NCBI GenBank assembly: GCA_022577435.1
Contig: JAKOON010000027.1
Span: forward strand, 1,337,990 to 1,401,989
DNA from: Embiotoca jacksoni
Lineage: Eukaryota; Chordata; Actinopteri; Embiotocidae
Length of the DNA: 64,000 nucleotides
Direction: 5' to 3'
Shown piece after piece: positions 1-12,800 of the stretch. A program made the position numbers and the translations under genes. Below the pieces are notes generated by a model. The model saw nothing but the letters and a program-made list of their open reading frames with translations, was not told the origin of the DNA and ran no database searches. The number at the start of each line of letters is the position of its first letter. Position 1 is the stretch's first letter.

Positions 1-15
1 AAAGGAAGCTGCACC

Positions 16-21
16 TTTATT
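16..21 (-). terminator. Candidate poly(A) signal (AATAAA) at left edge
   Basis: The plus strand reads TTTATT, which is AATAAA on the minus strand. It would end the putative transcript that starts near 780-900. Positions 22-510 hold no recognisable gene and are AT-rich, in keeping with a 3' UTR. Confidence 0.35.
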
Positions 22-513
22 CTGGAACAAAGTACAGAAAGAAATGACATTTTTCTGTACCACTCCGATTGGAAGATTACACTCAAGGTCAAATGTTCTT
101 CTTCTAAATGTGTTGTTCTCACTGTTTTAGATCATTTTGAAAATATTGTCCATTTCTGAGACCTAATTTATACCCTAACAACATATTTCTATGCTTTCTA
201 TCACATTTCAGCTGACACGTTTGATTTTATGTTTATTTTTATGGCATGTAACCGTTCCATTTATTGTTTTAAAAATGACTTTTATGCTGCCTGATGTTTC
301 TTAAAACAGAGATTTTAATCTGTTTAAATAAAGGAAAATAACTTCAATGTGATTTTTAATAAATATATTAGATTATTATTTAATATTTGGAGTTGGTTTC
401 TTTGCTGTGAGTGTCTGCTTCGCTTCCTGTTTGTTTCAGGGGATTATATTTTGACCTTCAGGGGAAACACATGTTGATTTAGATCATGTGACTCACTGAC
501 TGCACGTTGAAAA

Positions 514-777
514 TCACTGCTCTGCTGCACGGTTCAAAAACTGACAGAAGATGTATAAAAAAAACAAAAACAAGGCTTCAAGAGTGACAGAGCTCAAATC
601 ACAGCTCCTCTGCGTCGGCACTGACCTGCTCGTCTTCTGCCTGAAGGTGTGGAAATGTCCCAGAGGCACGACGGACCAGGACAGCGGCTTCTCCAGGTTC
701 AGGCACAGGACGTAGATGCCGAACAGGGAGAAGACGGTCAGCACGCCGAGGACCAGCCTCTTCTGCAGCGCCATCAT
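514..777 (-). CDS. Putative short membrane protein or N-terminal exon of a type II membrane protein
   Basis: I do not recognise this ORF. Reading from the paired ATG codons at 777, there is a short basic N-terminus (Gln-Lys-Arg) followed by a run of about 20 hydrophobic residues (LVLGVLTVFSLFGIYVLCL), then a hydrophilic stretch. This is the topology of a type II signal-anchor protein, as in Golgi glycosyltransferases. Unspliced, the frame runs 87 residues to a stop at 514. A good donor (CAG/GTCAGT) at 626 would instead make it a first coding exon of 152 nt that continues leftward. In another frame the same stretch ends in an acidic tail with a stop at 599-601. A possible poly(A) signal at 16-21 suggests the transcript ends inside the window. 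The reading frame is not settled; a spurious ORF remains possible. Confidence 0.35.
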   Translation of the reverse strand: MMALQKRLVLGVLTVFSLFGIYVLCLNLEKPLSWSVVPLGHFHTFRQKTSRSVPTQRSCDLSSVTLEALFLFFLYIFCQFLNRAAEQ

Positions 778-1602
778 CCCCGTCTCGGCGACGCCGACGG
801 AGACTCGGGTCGGCAGGCTGCGTGTGCTCGCCGTGCCCTCCGCTCCGCCTGCAGGAACATGAGGAGGCAGAGGATGCGGGCGAGGAGGATGCTGTCCCAC
901 CTCAGGACAGGGTTGTTGTTGTTTTTTCCTCTGGTCGACCGGTGGAGGAAAGGCGGCGGTGTTGACGGTGCCGGCGGGGATTTAATTAACTCCTCTCCGG
1001 GCTTCTCTCAACACAGCTGCAGGGAGGAGGGAGACAGAAAGAGAGGTGGAACGAGGGCAAAGACTCAGGAGGGAAACTTTATCTTTCAGTGTCAGAGTGC
1101 CAAATAATCCCTTTTTAATGAAACCTTTGCTCTTGTCCCCTGAGCAACGGGTCACAATCCTCATATCCCTTTACATACTGCTTCTATTTATCTGCTCTCA
1201 ACACAGAAGACAAACCGATTCAACGCAGGAAGCCAGACACGCTATCTGACTGGAAACTTCTCCTCTTCCTGCTGGGGTCAAGTGAACACCGCAGAGTCTC
1301 TGCAGGTCTCGGAGGTATTAACATACACAGCAAGCGCCTCCCCTCTCCACTTCTCACCTCTTTGTAAGCAGAGTAATAAACGGAGCCTGAGGCGACGGGC
1401 TCAGATCTTCTGAACCAGCTGCTTCTCTTAAAGAATCCAAAAATCGATCTTTGACGACGTCTGTGAATCAGGAGGATAAATAACGACGTGGTGTGATAGT
1501 TTTCCAGAAGCTTGTGGGAGCAGGGACTCCTGGCTGAAGGCTAAATGGGGAATGGAAAGAATGTGTAGCGGTGATCCAGCGATAAACTCCCCATGTCTCT
1601 GA

Positions 1603-1603
<1 letters not shown>

Positions 1604-1684
<81 letters not shown>
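1604..1684. repeat. (CA)n microsatellite
   Basis: About 40 uninterrupted CA dinucleotides, followed by AAAC repeats. Confidence 0.95.
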
Positions 1685-1689
<5 letters not shown>

Positions 1690-2170
1690 AACAAACAAAA
1701 ACAAAACTTCAAAGTGGCGAGGTGAGGAAATCTCACATGAAACACGAGGGGAAACATCAGACTGTGACACACACACACACACACCGTGACTCAATCAATC
1801 TTTTCCTGTAGTCCGCCTCAAACACACACAAACAGAGACAGGAACATCCTCTCACCGGCAGCAGATCCTCTTCACCCTCTCAGCTGCCTTCACCCTTCAC
1901 CCTTCACTCCGAGCGCTGCTGCTCATCTGTGAGCGGAGCGGCTGCACTGCCAGCCTCCACTACATGGGCGGGACAATTGTGAAATGAGCAACAGCTGCTG
2001 GCAATTGGTCAACCCCCTGAACTCCAGAGAACTAGAGGAGGGGGGAGGAGAGGGGGGGAGGGGGCTCACTGCAGGCAGCAATAAAGTTAGTTAGACATGA
2101 GCAGGCAGCTCTGAAATGCTCACAATGTGTTGGAGACCCTGAAACACAGCAGGCCGATGACAAACTGGGG

Positions 2171-2171
<1 letters not shown>

Positions 2172-2230
<59 letters not shown>
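2172..2230. repeat. (CA)n microsatellite
   Basis: About 29 CA dinucleotides. Confidence 0.95.
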
Positions 2231-2997
2231 AGGAGGTGACGAGCAGCAACATGCAGCCTCTTCATCAGCTCAGCTGGGCCCTCCGAGCCGAGCGACAGTC
2301 GAGAGAGCCGACAGTCGAGAGAGCCGGCGCTGAAAAGAAATGAAATCTCCACCCTGAAAGAAGAAACACATCTCGGTCTGCGGCGCCGGGGGCTCGAGCG
2401 GTTTGGAGGAAGTGAGCTGGCTGCAGGGTGAGGAAGAACAAAAAAGGGAAGAGGAGTGGAGGAGAAGTGGGTCAGAGCTGGACATTTTTCCAGATGTATA
2501 CACTGCAGCGTCCTCGGGGAGGTTTGCACTGATTGTCTCCGCGTCGGTTCGTCTCAGGAATTTAATTCTGCAATTAAACTATTAAAGAAAACGTCAATAA
2601 ATCATCTCAGGCTCCGAAAACCGACAGCGGGTTTTGCGGTGCCGAGTCCCGAGGGGTGTGGGGGGGGGGACTCTTCTTCAGCTCCCACTCGTTCGGCCCT
2701 AGAGAGAAAGTGAGGCATGCTGGGAAGGTGGGCGGGTGGTGGTGGTGTGTGAGTGTGTGTGGGGGGGGAGAGAGAGAGAGAGAGAGAGAACGAGAAACAA
2801 GCAAACAATTGTGAGTTTTTCCCGACAGAGACGAGGAACACGGAGCGTCTTCTAAACAGTCTTTTTTTATTCTGCAACATGTCGGTCACCATCTTTCAGT
2901 TTCACCGACAACCAGAACCAGAACCAGACCGACACACACGGTGCGTTCAGGGGCCCGTTTACAGAAGTGAAACAGAACAGCTGGAAGGATCTGTGAA

Positions 2998-3028
<31 letters not shown>

Positions 3029-3077
3029 CTGACACCACGAGGGTCATTTCAGGCCACAATGGCACAAATGGTGGCGC

Positions 3078-3086
3078 ACACACACA

Positions 3087-3132
<46 letters not shown>

Positions 3133-3142
3133 TAGACAGACA

Positions 3143-3184
<42 letters not shown>
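3078..3184. repeat. Compound (CA)n/(CAGA)n microsatellite
   Basis: CA tracts separated by a short CAGACATAGACAGACAGA block. A nearby TG tract at 2999-3028 faces it in opposite orientation, so the two could pair as a hairpin. Confidence 0.9.
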
Positions 3185-3186
<2 letters not shown>

Positions 3187-3366
3187 GGAACAGCTCATTG
3201 GCACTTGTAGGACGGGCATGTGTGAGGAATGCCAACTCACGCTGCCGGCCCGGCGGGTCCGAGGCCAGCGTTCCCGTCTGCTGTGCCAACAGCGAGCGGC
3301 TGCTTCCAGCAGAGTCCCGGTGACACTCATCCGAAGTCGAGCGACTCCGGTCTGCCGGTTTTTGTC

Positions 3367-3372
3367 TTTATT
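3367..3372 (-). terminator. Candidate poly(A) signal for CEP131
   Basis: The plus strand reads TTTATT (AATAAA on minus), about 1.5 kb past the CEP131 stop at 4916. Another candidate lies at 2866-2871. No AATAAA was noticed nearer the stop, so the CEP131 3' UTR probably covers much of 3.4-4.9 kb. This rests on position only. Confidence 0.3.
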
Positions 3373-4328
3373 TTGGTTCTTGCGAGGAACATCGAAGGGC
3401 CGGTTTCAGTCTCGGGTATCGCTGCTTGAACCCCTCGCCCTGCCGCCGGGTCGCCTTTCACCTGACGCGTCCCGCCGTGTCAGAAAAAACCTGACGTACT
3501 CTGTTCAGAGCATCTAAACAACAATGGCAGCGTTTAACCGCTCTAACAGGAGGAATACAAACAGAGTCTGAGAGAAGTTACTTCACATGATCGACCTCCA
3601 GAGACGCTCCAAAGGTCAAAGCTACAATAAATAAAGGAAGGAGAGGGAATAAATAGGTTGTGGACCCCCCCTCCCCTACTGTCTTATCTACAAAGACTTC
3701 CTGTGTCTGCGTCCATAAATCTTCACTCATTAGCGGAACGTTGCATCAGAGTTGGATGTATTTTGTTACGGTGCGACCTCTGACCCGGTGGGACCCACCT
3801 CTGGTCACATGCCTGGTGCCCCCCCCCCCCCTCCACCACCTCCACCACCCCACTCTGTCCCAGCTCTGCTTTCTAATCCAAAAACATTTCTATGCACATT
3901 CCTTCCTCCTCCTTCTTCTTCTCTCTTTCCTACATTCAGAAACCTTTGGAGCCGCTCTGCAATCATCCGACCGCAAACGTCCCGTTTTTTTTTCTTCTCT
4001 CGTTTTTTTCTCCTCATCCTCTCCTCCTCATCTCTCTCCCTAACGTTCGTGCTACAAGCTCTACAGTGTTGGTACTTCTAACCTCTTTGTTAGATCCACA
4101 GCCTTTCAGAGCTGCTGAGGGGCTGCAGGGAGGAGGGGGTGGAGGTGGCGGGGGGGGGATATAGATCCTGTAATTAGCGCTCAGCCTTGAGGGGGAGGTG
4201 GAGGTGGGAGGGGGGGGGGCACTGGGACAAAACACATGACTCAACACATGAAAGGAGCTCCTTCTCGTTTCAGCTCCTGCTCCGATGATGACGACTGATC
4301 CAAGCGCTCCTCCACAAAAAGAACCCCC

Positions 4329-4330
<2 letters not shown>

Positions 4331-4385
<55 letters not shown>

Positions 4386-4386
4386 G
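4331..4386. repeat. (CA)n(CGCA)n microsatellite
   Basis: CA repeats passing into a CGCA/CACG tract, inside the presumed CEP131 3' UTR. Confidence 0.9.
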
Positions 4387-4915
4387 CACCAGCTACACCC
4401 CACCACCAGCACCACCACCACCCACCCAGCGTCCCAGTTGACACCGGCGCAGGCCCGGGCTGGTTTTTCCAGAAACATCTGGAAGTGCTCTGTGTGGCAG
4501 CTCGGTGGGGAACATTCCTCTGACCGATGGCAGCGGGGGGGGGGGGAGACGGACGAGGGGGTCCGGAGACAGAAGAAGAAGAAGAATGAGAGGTCCGGTT
4601 CATCTAGTGACACCTGGTCTGTGGCATTTCAAGAAGGAAGCTCTGGCACAAAACGCTCCTTCATGTTTGGGGGAGTGGAGGGTTGGGGGAGGGGGGAGGG
4701 TACAGTGAGGCTGCGTGCATTTCACCCCGTTTTTGTCTTTTTCCAGAAAAGGTTCAGTCCCTTGTTGAACCCTCGGAGGCTCCACAGGTTCAGTCTTGCT
4801 GCAGGAACAACATCCACACTGGGAAGAATTAGGGAGGGTTGTGGTGGTGGTGGTGGTGGTGGTGGTGGGGGGGGGGGGGGGGGTGCACAAATGAAACCTG
4901 GCCCCTTCCTGTTAG

Positions 4916-6930
4916 TCACTTCTCCAGCAGCTGCTTCCTCTGTTGCTCCCACAAGGCCTCCAGGTGATCCGCCCTCTTCAGGGCAGCCTATCAGAGGAGA
5001 GGACAGTTGTTTACTCAGGTGTCAATCATCCGTCCTCTTATTAATCACGCTCCGATCAGAAAAACACTCTGCCTGACCTTCACCAGGTCGCCTCACCTCG
5101 TGCTGCTTCCGCAGATTACTGACAGTCTCCTCCTTCTTCAAGATGGCCGACTTCACTCTGGCAAATCACAGAGAGGAGGGGACGTTAATGAAGGGAGCAC
5201 TTCCTGTTTCAGAGACACGGCTCTGGAAACTGTTCTCCAATAAACTGTTGAATACAAGACGGGATCGACAAACACATCCTGATACTTCACTTTAACTGAA
5301 CTGTTTTCTCATGAAAAATAAATTTTTACTCCTTCGTACACGAGTTACCACATAAACATAATATACGGACAAAAGTACGGCAACAGTTTGAACTGTTCCC
5401 GTCAGCTCCTGCTTCCCAGTTTGGAGGAACTTCAGTCACCACTAGGACGAACTGGACCGCCAGCCGTGAGCCTGAATCCGTGTTGAGGTGTCACTGATGT
5501 TGCGGCACCGGGTTCAACATCTGGAAACCTTCCTCGACGACATGTTCATCAATCACAGGAGGGCGAGGCGTTCAGGCGTCCGGGAAACGTCGGCGTTCGG
5601 GAGCCGGACTGAACCTCACGTTGACATTAATCAGGTCGTCTTCGGACTCCCTCCGACTCGGATTTCTGCTCTTTTACAAACTGGGCCGCTTGAGTTTCCT
5701 GCCTTTTATTAAAGTCGGCGCTGCGGTCAGAAGCCGTGTGCCAACGTTCCTTTTTACACCTTCGACAGAGCGGATCCTGACGGAGCCAGCTGGACACACA
5801 CACCGCTTATTAAATGTTTTGGAGGCCGCCGCTGACCTAAATCCTCAGACAGCTTCGCGAGTTTCAGTTCATTAGACTGAATCTCAGGCAAACCTGCTTT
5901 CAGCTGAAGCTTTAGTCTGAAGATAAACCGGCCGAATCCTCTTTCGCAGCTAAAACAATAACGCGAAAGATTTGATCCGAGCGTCCGGGTGGTCTCCCGT
6001 CCGTCTCACCGTTGGTGGACCTCGGCCAGCTCCTCCTCCTTCTCCCGGGTCACCCGCTCCACCTCCAGCCGCAGCCTCGCTCGCACCTCCGACACCTCCA
6101 CTTTCATCCGCCGGTTCTCCTCCTCCGTCGCCACCAGCCGCTCGGCGAACTCCTGCCGGATCACCTCGGCCAGGCTGCGGCGCTCGTCGGCCAGCTTGTC
6201 CCTCGTCTGAGAGGAGGAGACGGAAACGAAGGCCTTTATATAAAATACGTTGATAAAAAGAGATCAACGTATTTGGGTGAACGGAGCCGGGCGTGTTTCC
6301 GTGGTTACCTGCGTGACGTCCTCCACCTCCTGCTCTTTGTGCCGCAGCGCCCCCTGCAGTCGGATCATCTCTCCCTCCGTCTCCATCTGCTGCTTCCTCT
6401 GCTCCTGCTGCTTCTCCACGGCCGTCCTCTCCGAGCGCTCCAGCTCCCTCAGCTCCGCCTCGTACTTCTCCCTCACACGCTTCACCCTGCCGGCGACGTG
6501 ACGGCCATCGCAGGTTATAAATATGTGTGCCGTCTGGTTTAGTTTTCTTTCACAAAGAATATAAAAACTGTCCCGACCACCTGAAAGTAGTTGCAGCAGT
6601 AGTGAAGTCTCTGTGGAGCATCGACATACCGAGATATTCACAGTGAATCTCGGTCTGTTCTGATTGTTCTGAATCCTCTTTAATCTCATAACCTCACACC
6701 AAACCTTTTTCTTTCTTTATTTCCCAGTTGGGAGAAAAACAAGTCAAGAAACTTTTCTTATTGACTTTATCAGCTTTTCAAGGTCAGAATTACGGGCAAA
6801 TAAATTCCTGAATGTTTTCCTGTTCTGAAATTAGATAACAAAAAAGGTCAACTGTGAATTTCTTGTGAATATCGAGCTGTAAATCTAATAATTTACAGCT
6901 GCTAAAGAGGACGTCACACTCTCTTCATTA

Positions 6931-7009
<79 letters not shown>

Positions 7010-9815
7010 GTTGTCGGCTGCCCGCTCACACTCCTCTTTGTCCTTGCTGGTCTCCTCCTCCAGCGTCCAGATTGCGAGCTCGATCTCTTTGTCGCGTTCC
7101 CGCCGTAGTTCTTCTTTCAGCTCGCGCTCGCGGCCCAGCATCCACGCTTCCTGTGGACACACACACACCACATGCCCAGTTCACACACATTAAACAGTTA
7201 CATACACACCCAGATATATATCTTACATCTGTCTTTATGTCCGCTCTGCTTAATTCTTTATTTACTGACTATTGACTGAAGGTTTCAGTGACACACGGAG
7301 GTCCTGCTTTCCTAAAAGTCCTGAATCACTGACTGTGACGCCCTGAAGGTCGGATCAAAGTTACATTTAAGTAGAAAAGAGTGCAGGTTAATCCCGGAGA
7401 GCTGGAGAGCTGCCTGCTTCCTCCTTCCTGGAGATAAAGATCATTTTCAGCAGAAACACTCTGTTCCTGTTCGATTTCCTTGAACGGTTCAGTTTCACCT
7501 CTTGCTGCACTAAGAACAGTCTAACTCCCATAATCCTCAGCAAACTGCAGTGAAAGGGCGACTCAGGCACTTCTCCAGGTACAATATTGCCTATTGACAG
7601 AGGACTCAGCGGTTTCTCACACTTTCACTGGGAACAAAGGAAGGACCGGCGGAGCCCACAGAGCAGGTACAGGTGCCGGAGAGTCAACAAACCTCTTTCT
7701 TCTTGTAGTTTTCTTCCCACATCTGCTTCTCGACGTCCAGACGCTCCTGTAAAGCCTTCATCTCCACCTGTTGACACAAGGCAGCAGACAGCGTGAGCCT
7801 CAGACCTCCTGATTGGATGCTCTCAGGGTCCTGTGAGTGGTGTTAGTTTCTCTGTGGTCACCTGGTGCCTCCTCTCCTGCTCCTCCCGCGTCCTGTCCAG
7901 CTCCTCTCTGAGTGCTCGTCCAGCCAGAGAGCTGTTCTCCTCCAGCTGCCGCCGCAGGTCCTCCAGCTCGCCGCGCTGCCTGCGACACCAACACAATCAT
8001 CTGTATTCACATCGGCTGGAAAAAATGATGTTCATTTTTTTTTGGAACACATTAGAGTTGTATTTGTAAAAAGGATCCTGCAAAGACCTGCAAACTTTAT
8101 TCATGCAAACACGCAACGATCACACGCAGAGCTGCATTTCCTCAAGTTCATGCAGCCTCAAGCTGTTTTTGTTCCTTTTAATGGCAGTTAATAGAGCTTA
8201 TTTTGTTATTCTGTCCTCCAAAAATCCCTCGTTTAACAGATTAATCGTTGCAAAAGCATTTCCTGAAGACAGAAGAACCTGTAGGGGCTGCGTGGGTTTT
8301 AGATTTCTGAGCTCAAGCACTCAAAAATCATCAAATCAGATGATCAGAATATAAAACTATATATATAATATAAATATAAAATATATAAAGACCCTCAGGA
8401 CTGTTCTGCATTTCTGAGGGACTGTCAGATAGATTTGCCCTCCACATGACCTTTGACCTCACCTCGCAGCCAGCTGAGCCAGCCGATCTTTCTCGTCCGC
8501 CACCTCCTTGTAGAGACGCCTCCTCTGCTGCTGCAGGGACAGCTCCTCCTCCTGGAGCTGCTTCTCAAACCTGACACACACACAAACAACACAAACAACA
8601 TAAACAACCAGACACACACCAACAGGAGTCTAATTAGCAAACGACTGCTCACGTCTGCGTGACTCAGTAACTCATGAAAAAAAGTGCAGGTGTCACAGAG
8701 GTCACGTGATGACGCCGGGACACGCCTACCTCTGCTTGGCCAGGTCCCTCTCCCTCTGGCACTGCTCCTCCTTCCCCCTCTCCAGCTGCTGCCGGAGCTC
8801 CTCCACCTGGCGGACGTAGCGCTGGGCGGCTCGGTCGTCGGCCTGCAGCAGCTCCGCCTCGTGGAGCGTCCGCAGCTTCTTCAGCTCCTGCTTGTGCTTG
8901 GAGATGAGCTTCTGGATCTCCGGCTCCAGACCTGAAAGGCAGATTTATAAAAAAAAGAGAAAAAAAGAAACATCTCATCTGAGCTCTGGGCCGTTTTAGC
9001 TTTAAAAAACTCTCACTGGCACCTTTCAGCCTCAAGTTTAAATCAAACGTACAGGAAAAGCAACGCACACATCTGAGAGCTCTGATTATTAAAATATTTT
9101 GCAGAATGTGCTCTAACTTCTCCGTCCCGTATGTATTTTTTATGACGCTCTAATAAAGACATGTTAAACTCTGTCTGTTCTACCTTTGACCGTGATCTCT
9201 TTGATCTTCTTGGTTTTCTCATCGATCCATTTCTCCCGGCGGATCTTCTCCGTGGCACTCATCAAGTCTTTTAACTTCTTGATCTCCTGTGGAGGTGGAG
9301 GTGGAGGTGGGGGGTTCACAGTGAAGTCTTTGTCTTAACAAACAGAGGAGCTACTTTTAATGTCTCTGAGACGACAACGACGATGACAGTGTGCAAGTGA
9401 AAAGGAAGAAAGACAAGTTAACTTAAAAATGAAAAGAGCTGCAAGCTTTTAAAAAATAAATCTGTGAATGAATAAAAAAGACGGAAGGAGACTCACATGC
9501 AGACAGACTGTCCCAGAGACGTGGTGTGGGACAGACAAATGAAAACGGAAAGTGAGATGATGGGTGCCAGAGGTGACCGGGTGGGTTAGAGAGAGAGGGG
9601 GGGGGGGGGGGGGGGGGGGGGAGTTACCTCGCACAAGGGACCCAGAATTTGCCACACCTAAAGGCGGGAAAAGAAACGGACACGGGACGAGGACGGGAGG
9701 AGACGGTGAGGAGAGAGAGAGAGAAGACAGTTAGACAAAAGCAGCAGGACGCGGTCACACGGAGATGCAGAGCAGGAAGCCGAGACGTTACAGAGACGTT
9801 ACTGACAGTGAAACG

Positions 9816-9881
<66 letters not shown>

Positions 9882-12800
9882 ACATGGACGCCGTCGGCCT
9901 CACCATCTCGTGCTGCTCCTGCATCTGTGCGATCTTCTTGGTGTACTTCTGGTCCACCTGCCTCAGCTCCCCCAGGACGCCCTCGCAGCGCTCGCTCAGC
10001 GCCTTCTTATCGTTGATGAGCTGCAGAGAGAGAGAGAGACACACCGGACGGCTGTCAGACCGACAGGGAAACAAACTCAGCCCGGGGTGGGAGGAGCCTG
10101 CCGTACCTGGTCGATGAAGGTCAGGTGTCTCTGGATGGTCCCTTCGTACTGTTCCTTCTGGAGCTGGAAGTTCCTACTCAGCTCCTTCTCTGTCTCCTTC
10201 ACGTGTCTGACCGACAGCTCCCTCTGCTGGGCCTGCAGGGGAACACGCCGCGAGCTGAGTGTCATCGCCGGCAGCAGGTTTAAAATCAGTGACGCGCACA
10301 CGCATGTGCATGTGTGTGTGGTGTGTGTGTGTGTGTGTGTGTGTGCGTGTGTGTGTGGTGTGTGTGTGTGTGTGTGTGCATGTGTGCGTGTGTGCGTGTG
10401 TGTGCGTGTGTGTGTGTGTGTGTGTGTGCATGTGTGCGTGTGTGCGTGTGTGTGTGTGTGTGCGTGTGTGTGCGTGTGTCTTACCAGGGCCGTCTGCAGC
10501 ATGTTGACGGTGCGTTTTTTCTCCTCCAGCTCCATTTTGATTCTCATCATGGAGCCGCTGAGCTCGGCGGCGGTGGCGGACGCCTGCTCCACGCCGGCCA
10601 GCTCCTCCTCCGACAGCACGGCCTGACAGCAAACAGGAAGTGTTCAACAACCCGCCAACACAACCTCAGGATGAACATAATCTCACTCACGAAACACGTC
10701 TCCACAGTGACATTTACATATCGACGGGTCCAGCTCATTGATCCTCACACAACCACATTATTTACTCGCACGTCAGTGACGTCATAGATTCATAGAGACA
10801 GCTGATTGGTCGGTGCTCCGGTCGCTAAATAAAACCCCGCTGACCTCTCTGTGGGAGCCCGACGTCACCGAGCGAGGTCTCTCTTGTTCCGACTTCTCCA
10901 TCTCGTCCAGGAAGCTCATGATGCTCTGCAGCTTGGCCTCGGACAGCAGAGCGCCCCCGTCTGGCAGCGCCGGGTGGTGGTGGCTCAGCTGGCCGTGACG
11001 CTCCAGGTTGTCGGTGGTCAGAGAGTTGGAGTCCCCGTCCTTTTGGAGAAGATGCAGATTACTGCTGTTACATCAGGACTTTCACTCTGTTATCCGTTCG
11101 TGTGGAGATGAACCCTGACCTCGTCTATCCAGGCGTATTTCTCCTTGCGGTAGCTCTTCGGCTCCGACAGCCTCTCCGGCTCCTCCTCCAGCAGCTTCAG
11201 GGTGTCCAGCAGCTCGTTCAGGGTGGTTTTGGACGGAGCCCTGCTGGACGACGCTCCCTGCCGCTGGTCCTCCACGCTCACCGACCTCTGCAGGATCTCC
11301 TGCGGCACACGCGGACATGAAATGATTAAAATGTGATCAGACTCAAGACAAACGGTTCACGCTGGAAGCGGAGGCTGAGTTGTTCACCTGGGAGCACTGG
11401 GAACCTCTGCGGTTGGACAGAGCCGGAGAAACGGCTCTGAAGCTCAACTCGCTAAAGTCAGCCGCGACATTCAGATGGGAGTCTGTGGAAACACAAAACG
11501 AGACGTTTTAAGCATCCTCAGCCTGACGTGAAGACGGTGCTGCTGCATGGTTTCAGACGGACCCGCAGCACAGACCTGTGTTCTTGGTTTTGACGTCTGT
11601 CGGTGACATCGGGCTGTTGTTGCTCGGTGAAGTCGGACTGTTGTTGGTCGGCGGGATCTTGAGCGGTTTCTTGCGTCCTACGACACCGGCCTGCCTCAGG
11701 TTCTCCAGCTCGGCTGCATGCTGCACCTCTGCGGCCCGCTGCGCTCGTCTCTGCTGCAGCTCCTGTGACACACCACCAGAGGGAGACAGAGGACAGCAGA
11801 GACCTTTGAGTCATCATGATCCAGTCAGTGCGTCTAGCCCTACGTTCAGCTTTAGTCCACCATCCTTACATCCGACGTGTTCAGCTGGGCGGCGGCGAGG
11901 CGGGCCAGCCGAGCCTTCTCCTTCCGGACCGGCTTCCTGTCGCTCTCCTGATGCTGCTGCTCCACGGACATGTCCTCCGCTGCTCTGTCCTCCGCCTCCT
12001 GCAGCAGGAAAAGCAAAGAAAAGAGGGTTTTTAAAAACATCACAAGAAGGAGGAGACACAGATTGAGTGACAGGTAACGAGTTTCTTACCTGGGAGCACT
12101 GAGAGCCTCTGTGGCTGGACGGACCCGGAGAAACGGCTCTGAAGCTCAGCTCGCCAAAGTCAGCCACGATATTCAGGTTGGAGTCTTTGGAAACAAAGAA
12201 CTGATCAATACAGTGATTACAACCCTGTTACATCATCTGTGTCTTATACAACAGTCTTTAGGAGACCAGAGGAGGATGTAAAGATTATTTTGGTTTTAAA
12301 TATGGCTTTGTGGTAGCTAAATCTTTTTTAGACATGATGATGATGATGATTTTTTTTCAACTTTATAAGCATCAGAAAAACTTGCCAGGTGTTTTTTTTT
12401 TTATGTCTGGAAATCTCTTTCCGTCATCTTTATTATTCATAAAGTAAAAAATAAATCCATAAATACGAGTCACTGTATTTGTATCGGATTTTACGCAGCA
12501 CAGACCTGTGTTCTTGGTTTTGACATCTGTCGGTGACATCGAGCTGTTGTTGCTCGGTGAAGTCGGACTCTTGTTGGTCAGAGTGATCTTTGGCAGCTTC
12601 CTCCGTCCGACCGCGTCAGTCGGCCTCTGGTTCTGGTTCTCCAGCTCAGCTGCATGCTGCACCTCCGCGGCCCGCTGCGCTCTCTTCTGCTGCAGCTCCT
12701 GTGACACACCACCAGAGGGAGACAGAGGACAGTGTTGTCAACTGATCCAAGGAAACCATCCAAATGGTGGATGAAACTGTGTTTACGTCTTTATGGTCAT

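Larger units (their letters stand above)
778..2860. other. Non-coding stretch with microsatellites
   Basis: I see no convincing exon. ORFs on both strands are short, or are poly-(Thr-His) and poly-(Cys-Val) artefacts of (CA)n. The segment contains CA tracts at about 1604-1684 and 2172-2230 and a GA tract near 2768-2789. It is probably intergenic, or the upstream region of the left-edge ORF. Confidence 0.5.

Noticed and set aside
1428..1811. ORFs on both strands with long Cys-Val or Thr-His runs
   Set aside because: They are translations of (CA)n/(TG)n microsatellites, as are the similar ORFs near 2032-2529, 2753-3517, 9649-10650, 13723-14519, 16086-16732 and 50673-51221.
3660..4164. Possible viral or retroelement coding sequence
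   Set aside because: Searched for reverse transcriptase, integrase and transposase motifs (YxDD, DDE-type context) across the window and noticed none; only non-autonomous repeats were found.
3752..5076. Pro-, Gly- and His-rich ORFs around 3.7-5.1 kb
   Set aside because: G/C homopolymers and short repeats in the CEP131 3' region; no recognisable domain and conflicting frames.
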